Assembly (NCBI GenBank): GCA_024231375.1
Contig: JAAEQP010001357.1
Location: 1-8,844, forward strand
Direction of reading: 5' to 3'
DNA: 8,844 bases
Source of the DNA: a bacterium
GTDB taxonomy: Bacteria; Hydrogenedentota; Hydrogenedentia; Hydrogenedentiales; SLHB01
A program made the position numbers and the translations under genes. Below are positions 1 through 6,422 of the stretch, in pieces. The first letter of the stretch is position 1; the number at the start of each line of letters is the position of its first letter. The notes beneath the pieces were generated by a model. That model was not told where the DNA came from and did no database searches. It saw only the letters and a list, made by a program, of their open reading frames with translations.

Positions 1-945
1 CGCTTCAGCGGACTCAAGGGCTATGAGCGTCTGCTCGACACGAAACCCGAAGCCGTCTTCCTCGAAACACCGCCGTATTGCTTCCCGGAGCACGCCCGAG
101 CCTCGGTGGAGGCCGGGTGCCACGTGTACATTGCGAAACCCCTGGGGTGCGACGTGCCCGGCTGTTTGACCGTCTCGGACGCCGGCAAGAAGGCCACGGC
201 GAACAAGCGCGTGTTCCTGGTGGATTTCCAAACCCGCACGGATCCCTTCTTCATTGAAGGCATCCGGCGCGTGCGCCAAGGCGATTTCGGTGCGATTGGT
301 CTGGTGAGTTCGGTCTATTGCGACGAAGCGTTCAAAGATCCGCCCCTGACCGACACCATCGAAAGCCGCTTGCAGCATCTCATTTGGGTGAACGACATCG
401 CCATCGGCGGCGGATATCTGGTGAACGCGGGGATCCACGCAGTGGACGTGGCCCTGTGGATCGCGGGCGAGACGCCGGTGAGCGCCATGGGCAGTTCGCG
501 CATTGTGCGGTCCGATCCCCACGGCGACTCCCGCGACGCCTACTCCATCACGTACCAGTTCGCCAACGGGATCGTGGTGAATCACTGGGGTGAACACCTC
601 AAGAACCGATTCGGGTTCAAGTGCGAGTGCATCGCCCAGTGCCAGGACGGGCATCTCGAAGCCGGCTACACGGGTCAGGTGCGAATCCTGGGTGTGAGTG
701 GGGGATACCGCGGCGGCAAGGTGAAATCGCTCTACCCCAAAGGCGCGGAGCGCAACATTGCCACGTTCCATGAGAGCATTACGAACGACGTTTACGACAA
801 TCCGACCGTCGAGCCCGGCGTCAATGCAACCTTGGCAACGCTCCTTGGACGCGACGCCGCCCGGCGCAACGGACCGCTCTCGTGGGACGATATGCTGAGC
901 GAGAACGCCCGGTGCGAGGTGGATTTGTCCGGTCTGACCATGTAA
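1..945 (+). CDS. Gfo/Idh/MocA family oxidoreductase, 5' truncated
   Basis: Probable NAD(P)-dependent sugar or polyol dehydrogenase of the Gfo/Idh/MocA family, cytoplasmic. The frame is open from base 1, so the start and the N-terminal Rossmann glycine motif lie outside the window; 314 codons remain before the TAA. Numbering from base 1, residues 22-50 hold the end of the nucleotide-binding domain, with a TPP turn and HVYIAKPLG (K46, P47). This is the family's 'EKP' segment with Ala replacing Glu. Residues 134-153 give the C-terminal-domain signature GGGYLVNAGIHAVD, whose H146 and D149 sit where the family has its catalytic His/Asp. The C-terminal domain is complete. The gene is followed after 69 nt by a URO-D-like gene in the same direction, probably in one operon. 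The family call is firm. The substrate cannot be read, but a sugar or inositol derivative fits the neighbours. Confidence 0.88.
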   Translation, partial: RFSGLKGYERLLDTKPEAVFLETPPYCFPEHARASVEAGCHVYIAKPLGCDVPGCLTVSDAGKKATANKRVFLVDFQTRTDPFFIEGIRRVRQGDFGAIGLVSSVYCDEAFKDPPLTDTIESRLQHLIWVNDIAIGGGYLVNAGIHAVDVALWIAGETPVSAMGSSRIVRSDPHGDSRDAYSITYQFANGIVVNHWGEHLKNRFGFKCECIAQCQDGHLEAGYTGQVRILGVSGGYRGGKVKSLYPKGAERNIATFHESITNDVYDNPTVEPGVNATLATLLGRDAARRNGPLSWDDMLSENARCEVDLSGLTM

Positions 946-957
946 TGTCTGCTGTAT

Positions 958-978
958 GCACGCCGTGACTGGGCGTGC
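958..978 (+). other. Intercistronic hairpin
   Basis: GCACGCC at 958-964 pairs perfectly with GGCGTGC at 972-978 around a 7-nt loop, in the 69-nt gap between the oxidoreductase and the URO-D-like gene. No T-run follows, so it is not a standard intrinsic terminator. It could be an RNA processing or stability element, or chance in GC-rich DNA. Confidence 0.3.
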
Positions 979-1014
979 GCTCTGCGGGCAGGGGACAAGG
1001 AAGGGATATCTGGC

Positions 1015-2439
1015 ATGGACATGGAAGCTCTCTATCAGCAACGACTCAAGCGGTACGTGACGGCGCTTCGGAACGGGAAGCCGGACAAGATCCCGATTCG
1101 TCCCTTCGTGGCCGAGTTCACTGCCAAGTATGCCGGATACACGTGCCAACAGGTGGCCCACGATTATACCCAAGCCTTCGAAGCCGCGGTGAAGACGGCG
1201 GCGGACTTCGATTGGGACGCCGTGGTGCCCAACATGGTTTATGTGTGGACCGGCCTCACCGAGGCCATTGGCCTGCGCTACTACGGCGTGCCGGGCATCC
1301 ACGTCCCTGAGGACACGGGCTTCCAGTACCGCGAGCCGCCCGAAGGCGAGTCGTTCATGGAAGCCGACGAGTACGGCGCATTGATCGATGACCCTACCAC
1401 CTTCCTCGCCAACACGTGGCTGCCCCGTGTGGCGCGCGACATCGCCGCCCCTGGCGAACCGACCACTTACCGGAACAATCTGTCGTTCCTTCGGGGCGGC
1501 ATGGCCATGCTCTCGTATTTCACGGCGTTTGGTCCGCAGATCGAACGACTCCGCACGGAATGCGGCATGCCGTCGGCCATTTCGGGCATCTTCAAGGCGC
1601 CCCTGGACATCATCGGCGATAAGCTGCGTGGATACCTCGGCCTGACGATGGACCTCATTGAACGGCCCGACGAAGTGATGGCGGCGTGCGAAGCGCTGAT
1701 GCCCCACCTGTGCCATATGGGACTCAGCGGCGCCGATCCCGATGGCAACGTTCCCATCGGATTCTGGATGCATCGCGGATGCGTGCCCTTCATTTCGCAC
1801 GACCAGTTTGACCGGTTCTACTGGCCCACGCTCAAGCCCATCATCGAGGAATTCTGGAAGAACGGCAAACAGACCCTCTTCTATGCCGAAGGAAACTGGG
1901 ACCATCACCTTGACGCCTTCGCGGAACTGCCCGACCAGTCCATCGTGTATCACGTGGACCAGGGCGACATCTTCAAGGTGCATGAGAGGTTGGGGCGCAA
2001 GTTCTGTCTGAGTGGCGGCCTGCCAAACATGCTTCTTGCCTACGGCACGCCGGACGAGGTCCAGGCGCGTTGCAAGGACATTATCGACGGCGTGGCGCAA
2101 GATGGCGGCTACGTGATGGACGCAAGCGCCATCGTCCAGAATGACGCACAGGTCGAGAACATGCGCGCCATGACCGACTTCGTGCGCGAACACGGGGTAT
2201 ACGACGCGTCCGGCGCGTGCGAAGAGGTGGAGTACCCGAAGGCCGACCCGGCGTCGTTGACGGGAATGTCCGATTCAGCGGCCCCCAAGCACACCCCTCC
2301 AGGCCTATGCGTGCCTTGGGCCGAGAAGCGGAAGGACCATGACGCTATCACGGGCGATGAGGCGTTGATTGAGACGATATGGGACCAGAACGACGCGCTT
2401 GCCAACATGTTCGTCTGGCATTGCCTGTTGTCGTTCTAG
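1015..2439 (+). CDS. URO-D superfamily (methyltransferase-like) protein
   Basis: A 474-residue protein of the uroporphyrinogen decarboxylase/corrinoid methyltransferase superfamily, a cytoplasmic (beta/alpha)8 barrel. Seen: the URO-D-type segment GGLPNMLLAYGTPDEV, then GYVMDASAIV and ENMRAMTDFVREHG, and a C-terminal tail ending WHCLLSF that looks native to this subgroup. It is not a true HemE: the RQAGR arginine motif near the N-terminus is absent (the region reads PIRPFVAEFTAKYAG). MtaA/MtbA-type relatives bind zinc through H-x-C and a later Cys in a GC motif. Here the equivalents are H313-V-D315 and A372, so the catalytic zinc site looks lost. The ATG at 1015 is preceded by AAGGAAGGG (997-1005), 9 nt away; ATG 1021 is an alternative. 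It lies between a dehydrogenase and a secreted glycosidase, which suggests a sugar-related rather than a heme role, but the reaction is unknown. Confidence 0.85.
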   Translation: MDMEALYQQRLKRYVTALRNGKPDKIPIRPFVAEFTAKYAGYTCQQVAHDYTQAFEAAVKTAADFDWDAVVPNMVYVWTGLTEAIGLRYYGVPGIHVPEDTGFQYREPPEGESFMEADEYGALIDDPTTFLANTWLPRVARDIAAPGEPTTYRNNLSFLRGGMAMLSYFTAFGPQIERLRTECGMPSAISGIFKAPLDIIGDKLRGYLGLTMDLIERPDEVMAACEALMPHLCHMGLSGADPDGNVPIGFWMHRGCVPFISHDQFDRFYWPTLKPIIEEFWKNGKQTLFYAEGNWDHHLDAFAELPDQSIVYHVDQGDIFKVHERLGRKFCLSGGLPNMLLAYGTPDEVQARCKDIIDGVAQDGGYVMDASAIVQNDAQVENMRAMTDFVREHGVYDASGACEEVEYPKADPASLTGMSDSAAPKHTPPGLCVPWAEKRKDHDAITGDEALIETIWDQNDALANMFVWHCLLSF

Positions 2440-2537
2440 CTTGTGGCGTGCGTGGCGTACCGCGCATACGTTCGCCCTTGGGAGGAGACATCCGGGAAGT
2501 CTGAGCATCCGTAACGACTTTTCGGGATGAATCACAC

Positions 2538-3953
2538 ATGAATTCACTCCTAGCCAATCGTGTCCTTCCCCTAATGGCCCTGTGCGCCCTTGTCTCGTGC
2601 GCGAAGGTGGAGGTCCCTGAGATGGGACCAAGAGACGCCTACGGCGGTGAATTGGCAGGGCAGTTCGAGCCCGGCGAGCGCTTCAGGATAGAACAAGACG
2701 GGCCACGCTGGTGGTTTGTGACCCCAGAAGGGGGACGGTTCCTGTCCGTGGGCGTCAACCACATCACCTGCAACGGTGACGCCATCAAGGGCAGCGACGA
2801 GAGACCGTATGTCGACGCCCTCCTGGCGAAATACGGAACGAAGGATAAATGGGCCGAAGAGATCACCACCCGGTTTGAGGGCTGGGGTTTCAATACGATT
2901 GGGGCCTGGTCATCGGCCGAAGTGAACCCTCATCTGCCTCGAACGCCGATCCTGAATCTTGGCGGCGGGTACTGGGGCCAAGCCTGGAAGGAAGCCAAGG
3001 CGCCCGACTTCTTCGCCCCGGCCTTCACCGAGTACGTAGCGGAAAGGGCCAAGTCCATCGAAGCGCACGCCGGGGACCCCCTCGTCATTGGCTATTTCAT
3101 CGATAATGAGCAGCCCTGGTCGACGGACCACCGCAAGGCGCCGACCATCTTCGCGGGCTACGTGGCCATGCCCGAGGACGCGCCAGGGAAGCAGCGCCTT
3201 CTGGAGTTCTTCAAAGAACGTCACGGCACGGTTGAATCGTTTAACAAGGCGTGGAAAGCGGATTGCAGCGACTGGGCCTCTCTCCTCGAAGTCACGGAGT
3301 TGGAACCCAGAAACGGGAAACTCGCCAAGGCTGACCGCGAAGCCTTCACTCTTCTCGTTGCCCGCAAGTACTTCGAGACCACCTCGAACGCCATCCGCGA
3401 GAAAGATCCCGGGGCGCTGGTGCTTGGGTCCCGCCTCATCCCGTTTAGCGTGCCGAAGGTGGTGGTCCAGGCATGCGGCGAGTTCTGCGATGTCGTTTCG
3501 GTCAACTACTACAAACGGACCATGCTTGGGGCGACGTACATCAATTTCGCTTGGCGTGGTGCGGCCGACGTGGATCTTATCGACCTCGATGAGTCGCTCA
3601 AGGCCTTCTACGACGCGAGCCAGCGGCCGGTTATGGTCACGGAATGGACCTCGCGCATCAAGAAGAAAGGGTACAACGACTACCCACCGTCCTACGCAAT
3701 CCAACCGGTCGTGCGCAACGAGAAGAAGAGGGCCAAGCGGTTTGACCACTGCATGATGGAATGGTTCTCCCAGCCGTGGTTCGTTGGGGCGCACTGGTTC
3801 AAGCACGCGGACCAACCGATGCAAGGCCGTGGTGACGGCGAGAACTGCACCTTTGGCCTCGTCGATATTGAAGACGAACCCTACCACGAGTTCGTCGAAG
3901 GGGTCACCAAGACCATCCCGAAGGCCTGGAAGGCCCACTCCGAGGCCGAGTAG
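2538..3953 (+). CDS. Lipoprotein glycoside hydrolase, clan GH-A type
   Basis: A 471-residue exported lipoprotein, probably a retaining beta-glycosidase. The N-terminus is a type II signal peptide with lipobox L18-V19-S20-C21. Ala at +2 gives no inner-membrane retention signal, so outer-membrane anchoring is likely if the host is diderm. The mature protein opens with GPRWWFVTPEGGRFLSVGVN, as in agarase/beta-galactosidase-like enzymes (GH50, GH42 and relatives). GYFIDNEQPW places N190-E191 as the Asn-Glu acid/base pair of beta-strand 4. VMVTEWTSR places E369 as the nucleophile of strand 7, 178 residues later, as expected for clan GH-A. The family within the clan is uncertain; GH50-like is my best guess. 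An in-frame TGA at 2502 and no other start codon make ATG 2538 the start, although its ribosome site (CGGGA, 2523-2527) is weak. Its stop abuts the transporter start, so the two products are probably made together. Confidence 0.82.
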   Translation: MNSLLANRVLPLMALCALVSCAKVEVPEMGPRDAYGGELAGQFEPGERFRIEQDGPRWWFVTPEGGRFLSVGVNHITCNGDAIKGSDERPYVDALLAKYGTKDKWAEEITTRFEGWGFNTIGAWSSAEVNPHLPRTPILNLGGGYWGQAWKEAKAPDFFAPAFTEYVAERAKSIEAHAGDPLVIGYFIDNEQPWSTDHRKAPTIFAGYVAMPEDAPGKQRLLEFFKERHGTVESFNKAWKADCSDWASLLEVTELEPRNGKLAKADREAFTLLVARKYFETTSNAIREKDPGALVLGSRLIPFSVPKVVVQACGEFCDVVSVNYYKRTMLGATYINFAWRGAADVDLIDLDESLKAFYDASQRPVMVTEWTSRIKKKGYNDYPPSYAIQPVVRNEKKRAKRFDHCMMEWFSQPWFVGAHWFKHADQPMQGRGDGENCTFGLVDIEDEPYHEFVEGVTKTIPKAWKAHSEAE

Positions 3954-5141
3954 GTGGATGCTGCGACCAAGCAGAGGACCTTCTGGCTGAGCTGCGGCGC
4001 CACCATGTGCCTGGCCATCGCTACGAATCTTCCCCCCGTGTTTCTGACGACCTTCGGCGAGACCTTCGGGGGGCAGACGGGCCTGAGCGAAGAACAGCTC
4101 GGCAGGATTCCGGCCCTCGTATTCGTCGGGTTCATTGCCGGCATCGCTATCACCACCCCTCTGGCCGACCGGTGGGGCGCCAAGGGATTCGTCCTTTTCG
4201 GGCTGGGACTGATGGGCACGGGGTTGGGGTTCCTTTCGGGCGCGGGAAGCTATGCAGCCCTTCTTGCGGTCGTATTCATGCTGGGTCTGGGCGCCGGGGT
4301 GCTTGAAGTGGTCTTGAGTCCCATCGTTGCCGCACTGCAACCCCATCGGCGGACGTCCGCCCTCAACTGGCTCCATTCGTTCTACTGCATCGGCGCCGTG
4401 GGCACCGTGCTCATTGGATCCGCGGGGTTGTACTTCCATGTCTCGTGGCGCATCATCTCGCTGGGCATCATCGCCGTACCCGCCAGCATGTTTCTGGGGT
4501 TCGTGTGGTTGCCTACGCCGCCCATGGTTCACAGAGACGCAGACTGTGAGCTTGTTGGTTCGTTGGTGCGTCATCCCTTCTTCTTAGCCGCGCTGGCGCT
4601 TATCTGTCTGGGCGGCGCTACGGAAATCGGGATAGCGCAATGGTTGCCAGCCTATGCCGAGCGAGGTTTGGGCTACACCAAGGCCACGGCCGGCGTTGCT
4701 TTGGCCGCATTCTCGGTGGCCATGGTGATCGGGCGCATTGCCGTCGGGTTCATCGTCCGACGCGTTGGGGCGATCCCATTGATCGCCACCTCCTGCCTAC
4801 TCTGCGTAGGCCTCGTGCTCGTAGGATGTCTCCTGCCATCCGCGCCCGTCGCTCTTGCCGCCTGCATCATGCTCGGATTCACGGTGTGCTGCTTCTGGCC
4901 GACCACCTTGGGCTTGGCAAGCGACAGGTTCCCTCGTGGCGGCGCTTCCATGTTCGGCCTGCTTGCGGCTTCCGGCAATGCTGGCTGCATCGCCATGCCG
5001 TGGCTGGTTGGCGTCATTGCAGAGCAGAGCCGACTGAACATGGGCCTGGTTGCGCTGATCGTTCCCCCAATACTCATGGTGCTCATCCTGGGAGGGATGG
5101 GCTTGTCCCGCAAGAAAGAGCGGAGACTCAGCCGCGGATAG
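3954..5141 (+). CDS. Major facilitator (MFS) sugar transporter, FucP-like
   Basis: A 395-residue inner-membrane protein with about 12 hydrophobic segments in two halves of six, separated by a polar loop around residues 190-210. The loop after helix 2 carries L70-A-D72-R73-W-G75, the MFS motif A. Helix 4 reads GVLEVVLSP with E118, followed by N138-W-L-H141. This resembles the helix 4/5 region of the fucose:H+ symporter FucP, where a helix-4 Glu (E135) is essential. FucP's helix-1 Asp has no counterpart: the region reads ATNLPP. The start is GTG at 3954, directly after the TAG of the glycosidase gene and in the same frame. The nearby ATG at 3958 is in another frame and soon stops. The zero gap implies translational coupling, with GAGGCCGAG just upstream as the only ribosome-site candidate. 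Uptake of a monosaccharide released by the exported glycosidases is the likely role; the exact substrate is inferred. Confidence 0.85.
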   Translation: MDAATKQRTFWLSCGATMCLAIATNLPPVFLTTFGETFGGQTGLSEEQLGRIPALVFVGFIAGIAITTPLADRWGAKGFVLFGLGLMGTGLGFLSGAGSYAALLAVVFMLGLGAGVLEVVLSPIVAALQPHRRTSALNWLHSFYCIGAVGTVLIGSAGLYFHVSWRIISLGIIAVPASMFLGFVWLPTPPMVHRDADCELVGSLVRHPFFLAALALICLGGATEIGIAQWLPAYAERGLGYTKATAGVALAAFSVAMVIGRIAVGFIVRRVGAIPLIATSCLLCVGLVLVGCLLPSAPVALAACIMLGFTVCCFWPTTLGLASDRFPRGGASMFGLLAASGNAGCIAMPWLVGVIAEQSRLNMGLVALIVPPILMVLILGGMGLSRKKERRLSRG

Positions 5142-5150
5142 AGGGCTGAG
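5127..5150 (+). terminator. Hairpin across the transporter stop codon
   Basis: CTCAGCC (5127-5133) pairs with GGCTGAG (5144-5150) around a 10-nt loop that contains the TAG stop of the transporter gene. No T-run follows, so intrinsic termination would be weak. It could still stabilise the 3' end of the upstream operon message. The next gene has its own promoter candidate 33 nt downstream. Confidence 0.35.
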
Positions 5151-5182
5151 GTCCGCATCGTTCGCACTCGTCTGCCGTTCCC

Positions 5183-5211
5183 TTGACAGGAGGCGCTACC
5201 TTCGGTAGTAT
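5183..5211 (+). promoter_or_regulatory. Sigma-70 promoter for the TetR-type regulator
   Basis: A perfect -35 box TTGACA (5183-5188) is followed by a 17-bp spacer and the -10-like TAGTAT (5206-5211, 4 of 6 matches). It lies in the only non-coding stretch ahead of the regulator, about 58 nt before its ATG. The spacer contains the inverted repeat described separately, a good position for repression by the regulator itself. Confidence 0.6.
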
Positions 5212-5239
5212 TGATTGTGACTGCGGTAGATTTTGTGAC
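5196..5239 (+). promoter_or_regulatory. Putative TetR operator: inverted and direct repeats
   Basis: CTACC-TTC-GGTAG (5196-5208) is a 5-bp-arm inverted repeat that overlaps the promoter spacer and the -10 box. CGGTAG occurs at 5203-5208 and again at 5224-5229. TTGTGAC occurs at 5215-5221 and again at 5233-5239, so the region is an imperfect tandem repeat of CGGTAG...TTGTGAC. TetR proteins often bind such sites in front of their own gene, so autoregulation is likely. Which repeat is the operator cannot be told from one copy of the locus. Confidence 0.45.
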
Positions 5240-5246
5240 CCTTGTT

Positions 5247-5252
5247 TATAAT
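5247..5252 (+). promoter_or_regulatory. Alternative -10 box close to the TetR start
   Basis: A perfect TATAAT lies 16 nt before the ATG at 5269. No convincing -35 box lies 16-18 bp upstream (the positions read CGGTAG), so use as a promoter would need an activator. It may be only the AT-rich leader. Confidence 0.2.
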
Positions 5253-5268
5253 TCGTAACGAGGATACT

Positions 5269-6012
5269 ATGACAAGCATTGCCTTGGACAATATCGAACT
5301 CAGCGGGAAGCAACGTGAAATCCTCGAACGGGATGAGCGTTTCCTTGACCTGGCCCGCCAGATCTTCCTCGACGAAGGCTTTCACGCCGTCACTGTCGGT
5401 CGAATCGCACGCATCACCGGATTCTCGAAAGGTACGTTGTACCAACGGTTTGCGGGCAAGGAAGAGCTGATGGTGGAACTGGCACTGCGGTGCCGTCGCC
5501 AACTCGTGGACATGATGCAGCAGGTCAGCCAGATCGAGGGTCGACCTCGTGAACGCATGGTGGCCATCGGAGAAGGGATCGAGCGGTACTCCCGGCTCTC
5601 AGCCGACAACATGCGAATCATGTCGGTCATTGACGAGCAGACGGTCCGTGATCGGGTTCCAGTAGAACAACTGGATCACCTCAAACAGCTCGGCCTGGAG
5701 TTTTTCGAAGTGTTGGCGGGTATTGTGCGCGACGCCGTCGACTGCGGCGACCTGGTGCTCCCCAAAGGCATGACCGCGGCGTCGATGTCCTTCTCGTTGT
5801 GGGCACTGGTCGATGGTTGGGCTCATGCGGCGCGTGGTGCGGCACCGCTGGAAGAACTGGGCATGCACGACTCGGTTCAGGACATTCTCAGAAGTGCGCA
5901 GTATCTCATGGACGGATACGGCTGGCAGCCGCTCTACCATGAGTGGGACTACTCGAAAGTAACGAAGCGTGTGGCGCAGATTCTTCCAGTTGAGGGAGAG
6001 TCAGAGGCGTAG
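5269..6012 (+). CDS. TetR/AcrR family transcriptional regulator
   Basis: A 247-residue DNA-binding regulator. Residues 25-67 are a typical TetR N-terminal domain: FLDLARQIFLDEGF, then the helix-turn-helix TVGRIARITGFSKGTLYQRF (residues 42-61) and GKEEL. The rest is a helical ligand-binding and dimerisation domain, with SFSLWALVDGWAHAARG late in the chain as in many TetR members. It is slightly longer than the usual 190-220 residues, with about 24 residues before the first DNA-binding helix. The ATG at 5269 is chosen because GAGG lies 5 nt upstream; a TTG at 5242 would be in frame but would overlap the leader TATAAT. It follows the transporter gene with its own promoter. Likely a repressor of itself and possibly of the sugar genes; the ligand is unknown. 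Confidence 0.9.
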   Translation: MTSIALDNIELSGKQREILERDERFLDLARQIFLDEGFHAVTVGRIARITGFSKGTLYQRFAGKEELMVELALRCRRQLVDMMQQVSQIEGRPRERMVAIGEGIERYSRLSADNMRIMSVIDEQTVRDRVPVEQLDHLKQLGLEFFEVLAGIVRDAVDCGDLVLPKGMTAASMSFSLWALVDGWAHAARGAAPLEELGMHDSVQDILRSAQYLMDGYGWQPLYHEWDYSKVTKRVAQILPVEGESEA

Positions 6013-6043
6013 TGACTCGAACTTCACTTGGGCGCGTCGTTCG

Positions 6044-6051
6044 AAAGGAGG
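6044..6051 (+). promoter_or_regulatory. Strong ribosome-binding site before the pseudopilin remnant
   Basis: AAAGGAGG is the strongest Shine-Dalgarno sequence in the window. The GTG at 6052 is too close to use. The next in-frame start for the pseudopilin tail is GTG 6065, 13 nt away, longer than ideal. The site may have served the original start of a longer gene whose middle has been lost. Confidence 0.45.
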
Positions 6052-6064
6052 GTGCCGAGGGTTA

Positions 6065-6304
6065 GTGACGATTCGGCGCCAATTCTGCAGCAATTATTCT
6101 AAGATGACTACGAACCAGAGGACGCAGAGCGAGATCTGGGTCATGGTGGACGAAGTGACGACCAACGCCCAGAACATGAACCACGTTCCGGGTGGCGGCA
6201 ACGTGCTGTTCATGGACGGGCACGTCTCGTTCATCCGATACCCAGGCGACGTCCCGGTGTGCCGGGCTTGGGCAACGGTTGCCGTAAGCATGGACATGCT
6301 GTAG
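6065..6304 (+). pseudogene. C-terminal remnant of an H-X9-DG type pseudopilin (DUF1559-like)
   Basis: Only the last part of a prepilin-type H-X9-DG domain protein is present. The frame reads SEIWVMVDEV, then NMNHVPGGGNVLFMDGHVSF and IRYPGDVPV, and stops after 79 codons from GTG 6065 (66 from ATG 6104). These phrases match the C-terminal tail of DUF1559-type pseudopilins, numerous in Planctomycetes and allied phyla. The spacing here is H-X10-DG. Full members are several times longer and begin with a GFTLIELLVVIAII-type leader and transmembrane helix. No such leader exists here in any frame, and upstream is the TetR gene. A strong ribosome site before it and a strong terminator after it suggest an internal deletion of an intact gene. 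A short protein could still be made, but it would have no export signal. I therefore call it a remnant. Confidence 0.65.
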
Positions 6305-6361
6305 ACGAACGCAGACGGACAATGTAACCGGTTGAGCAACACCAGGGCCAGGTGTGCGGAT

Positions 6362-6398
6362 GAGGCGTTCCCCGGAAACGGGGAGCGCCTCTCTCTTT
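6362..6398 (+). terminator. Strong rho-independent terminator with GAAA tetraloop
   Basis: GAGGCG (6362-6367) pairs with CGCCTC (6386-6391). The inner stem continues through 6368-6374 with 6379-6385, with one G-T pair, and closes on the GAAA tetraloop 6375-6378. The 13-bp stem is followed by TCTCTTT. It lies 57 nt after the pseudopilin stop and ends that transcript, separating the regulator block from the GH95-like gene. Confidence 0.85.
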
Positions 6399-6422
6399 GT
6401 GGCACCCGGGCATGCCGAAGGC

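Noticed and set aside
958..978. Intrinsic terminator after the oxidoreductase gene
   Set aside because: The stem is only 7 bp and no T-run follows; the next gene has a good ribosome site and close spacing, so read-through is more likely.
1015..2439. Annotation as HemE (uroporphyrinogen decarboxylase)
   Set aside because: The N-terminal arginine motif needed to hold the porphyrinogen is absent, the protein is about 120 residues longer than HemE, and no other heme gene is nearby.
2910..4574. 554-codon open frame on the - strand across the glycosidase and transporter genes
   Set aside because: It is codon-aligned with both + strand genes, which share one frame, so it stays open simply because TTA, CTA and TCA codons are rare here. 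Its product is low-complexity and rich in His, Arg, Pro and Gly, with no recognisable domain, and it crosses a gene boundary.
6400..6415. Sigma-54-like TGGCAC...GC promoter before the GH95-like gene
   Set aside because: The distance from GG to GC is one base too long, and sigma-54 promoters tolerate almost no change in this spacing. The downstream part reads CATGC rather than TTGC.
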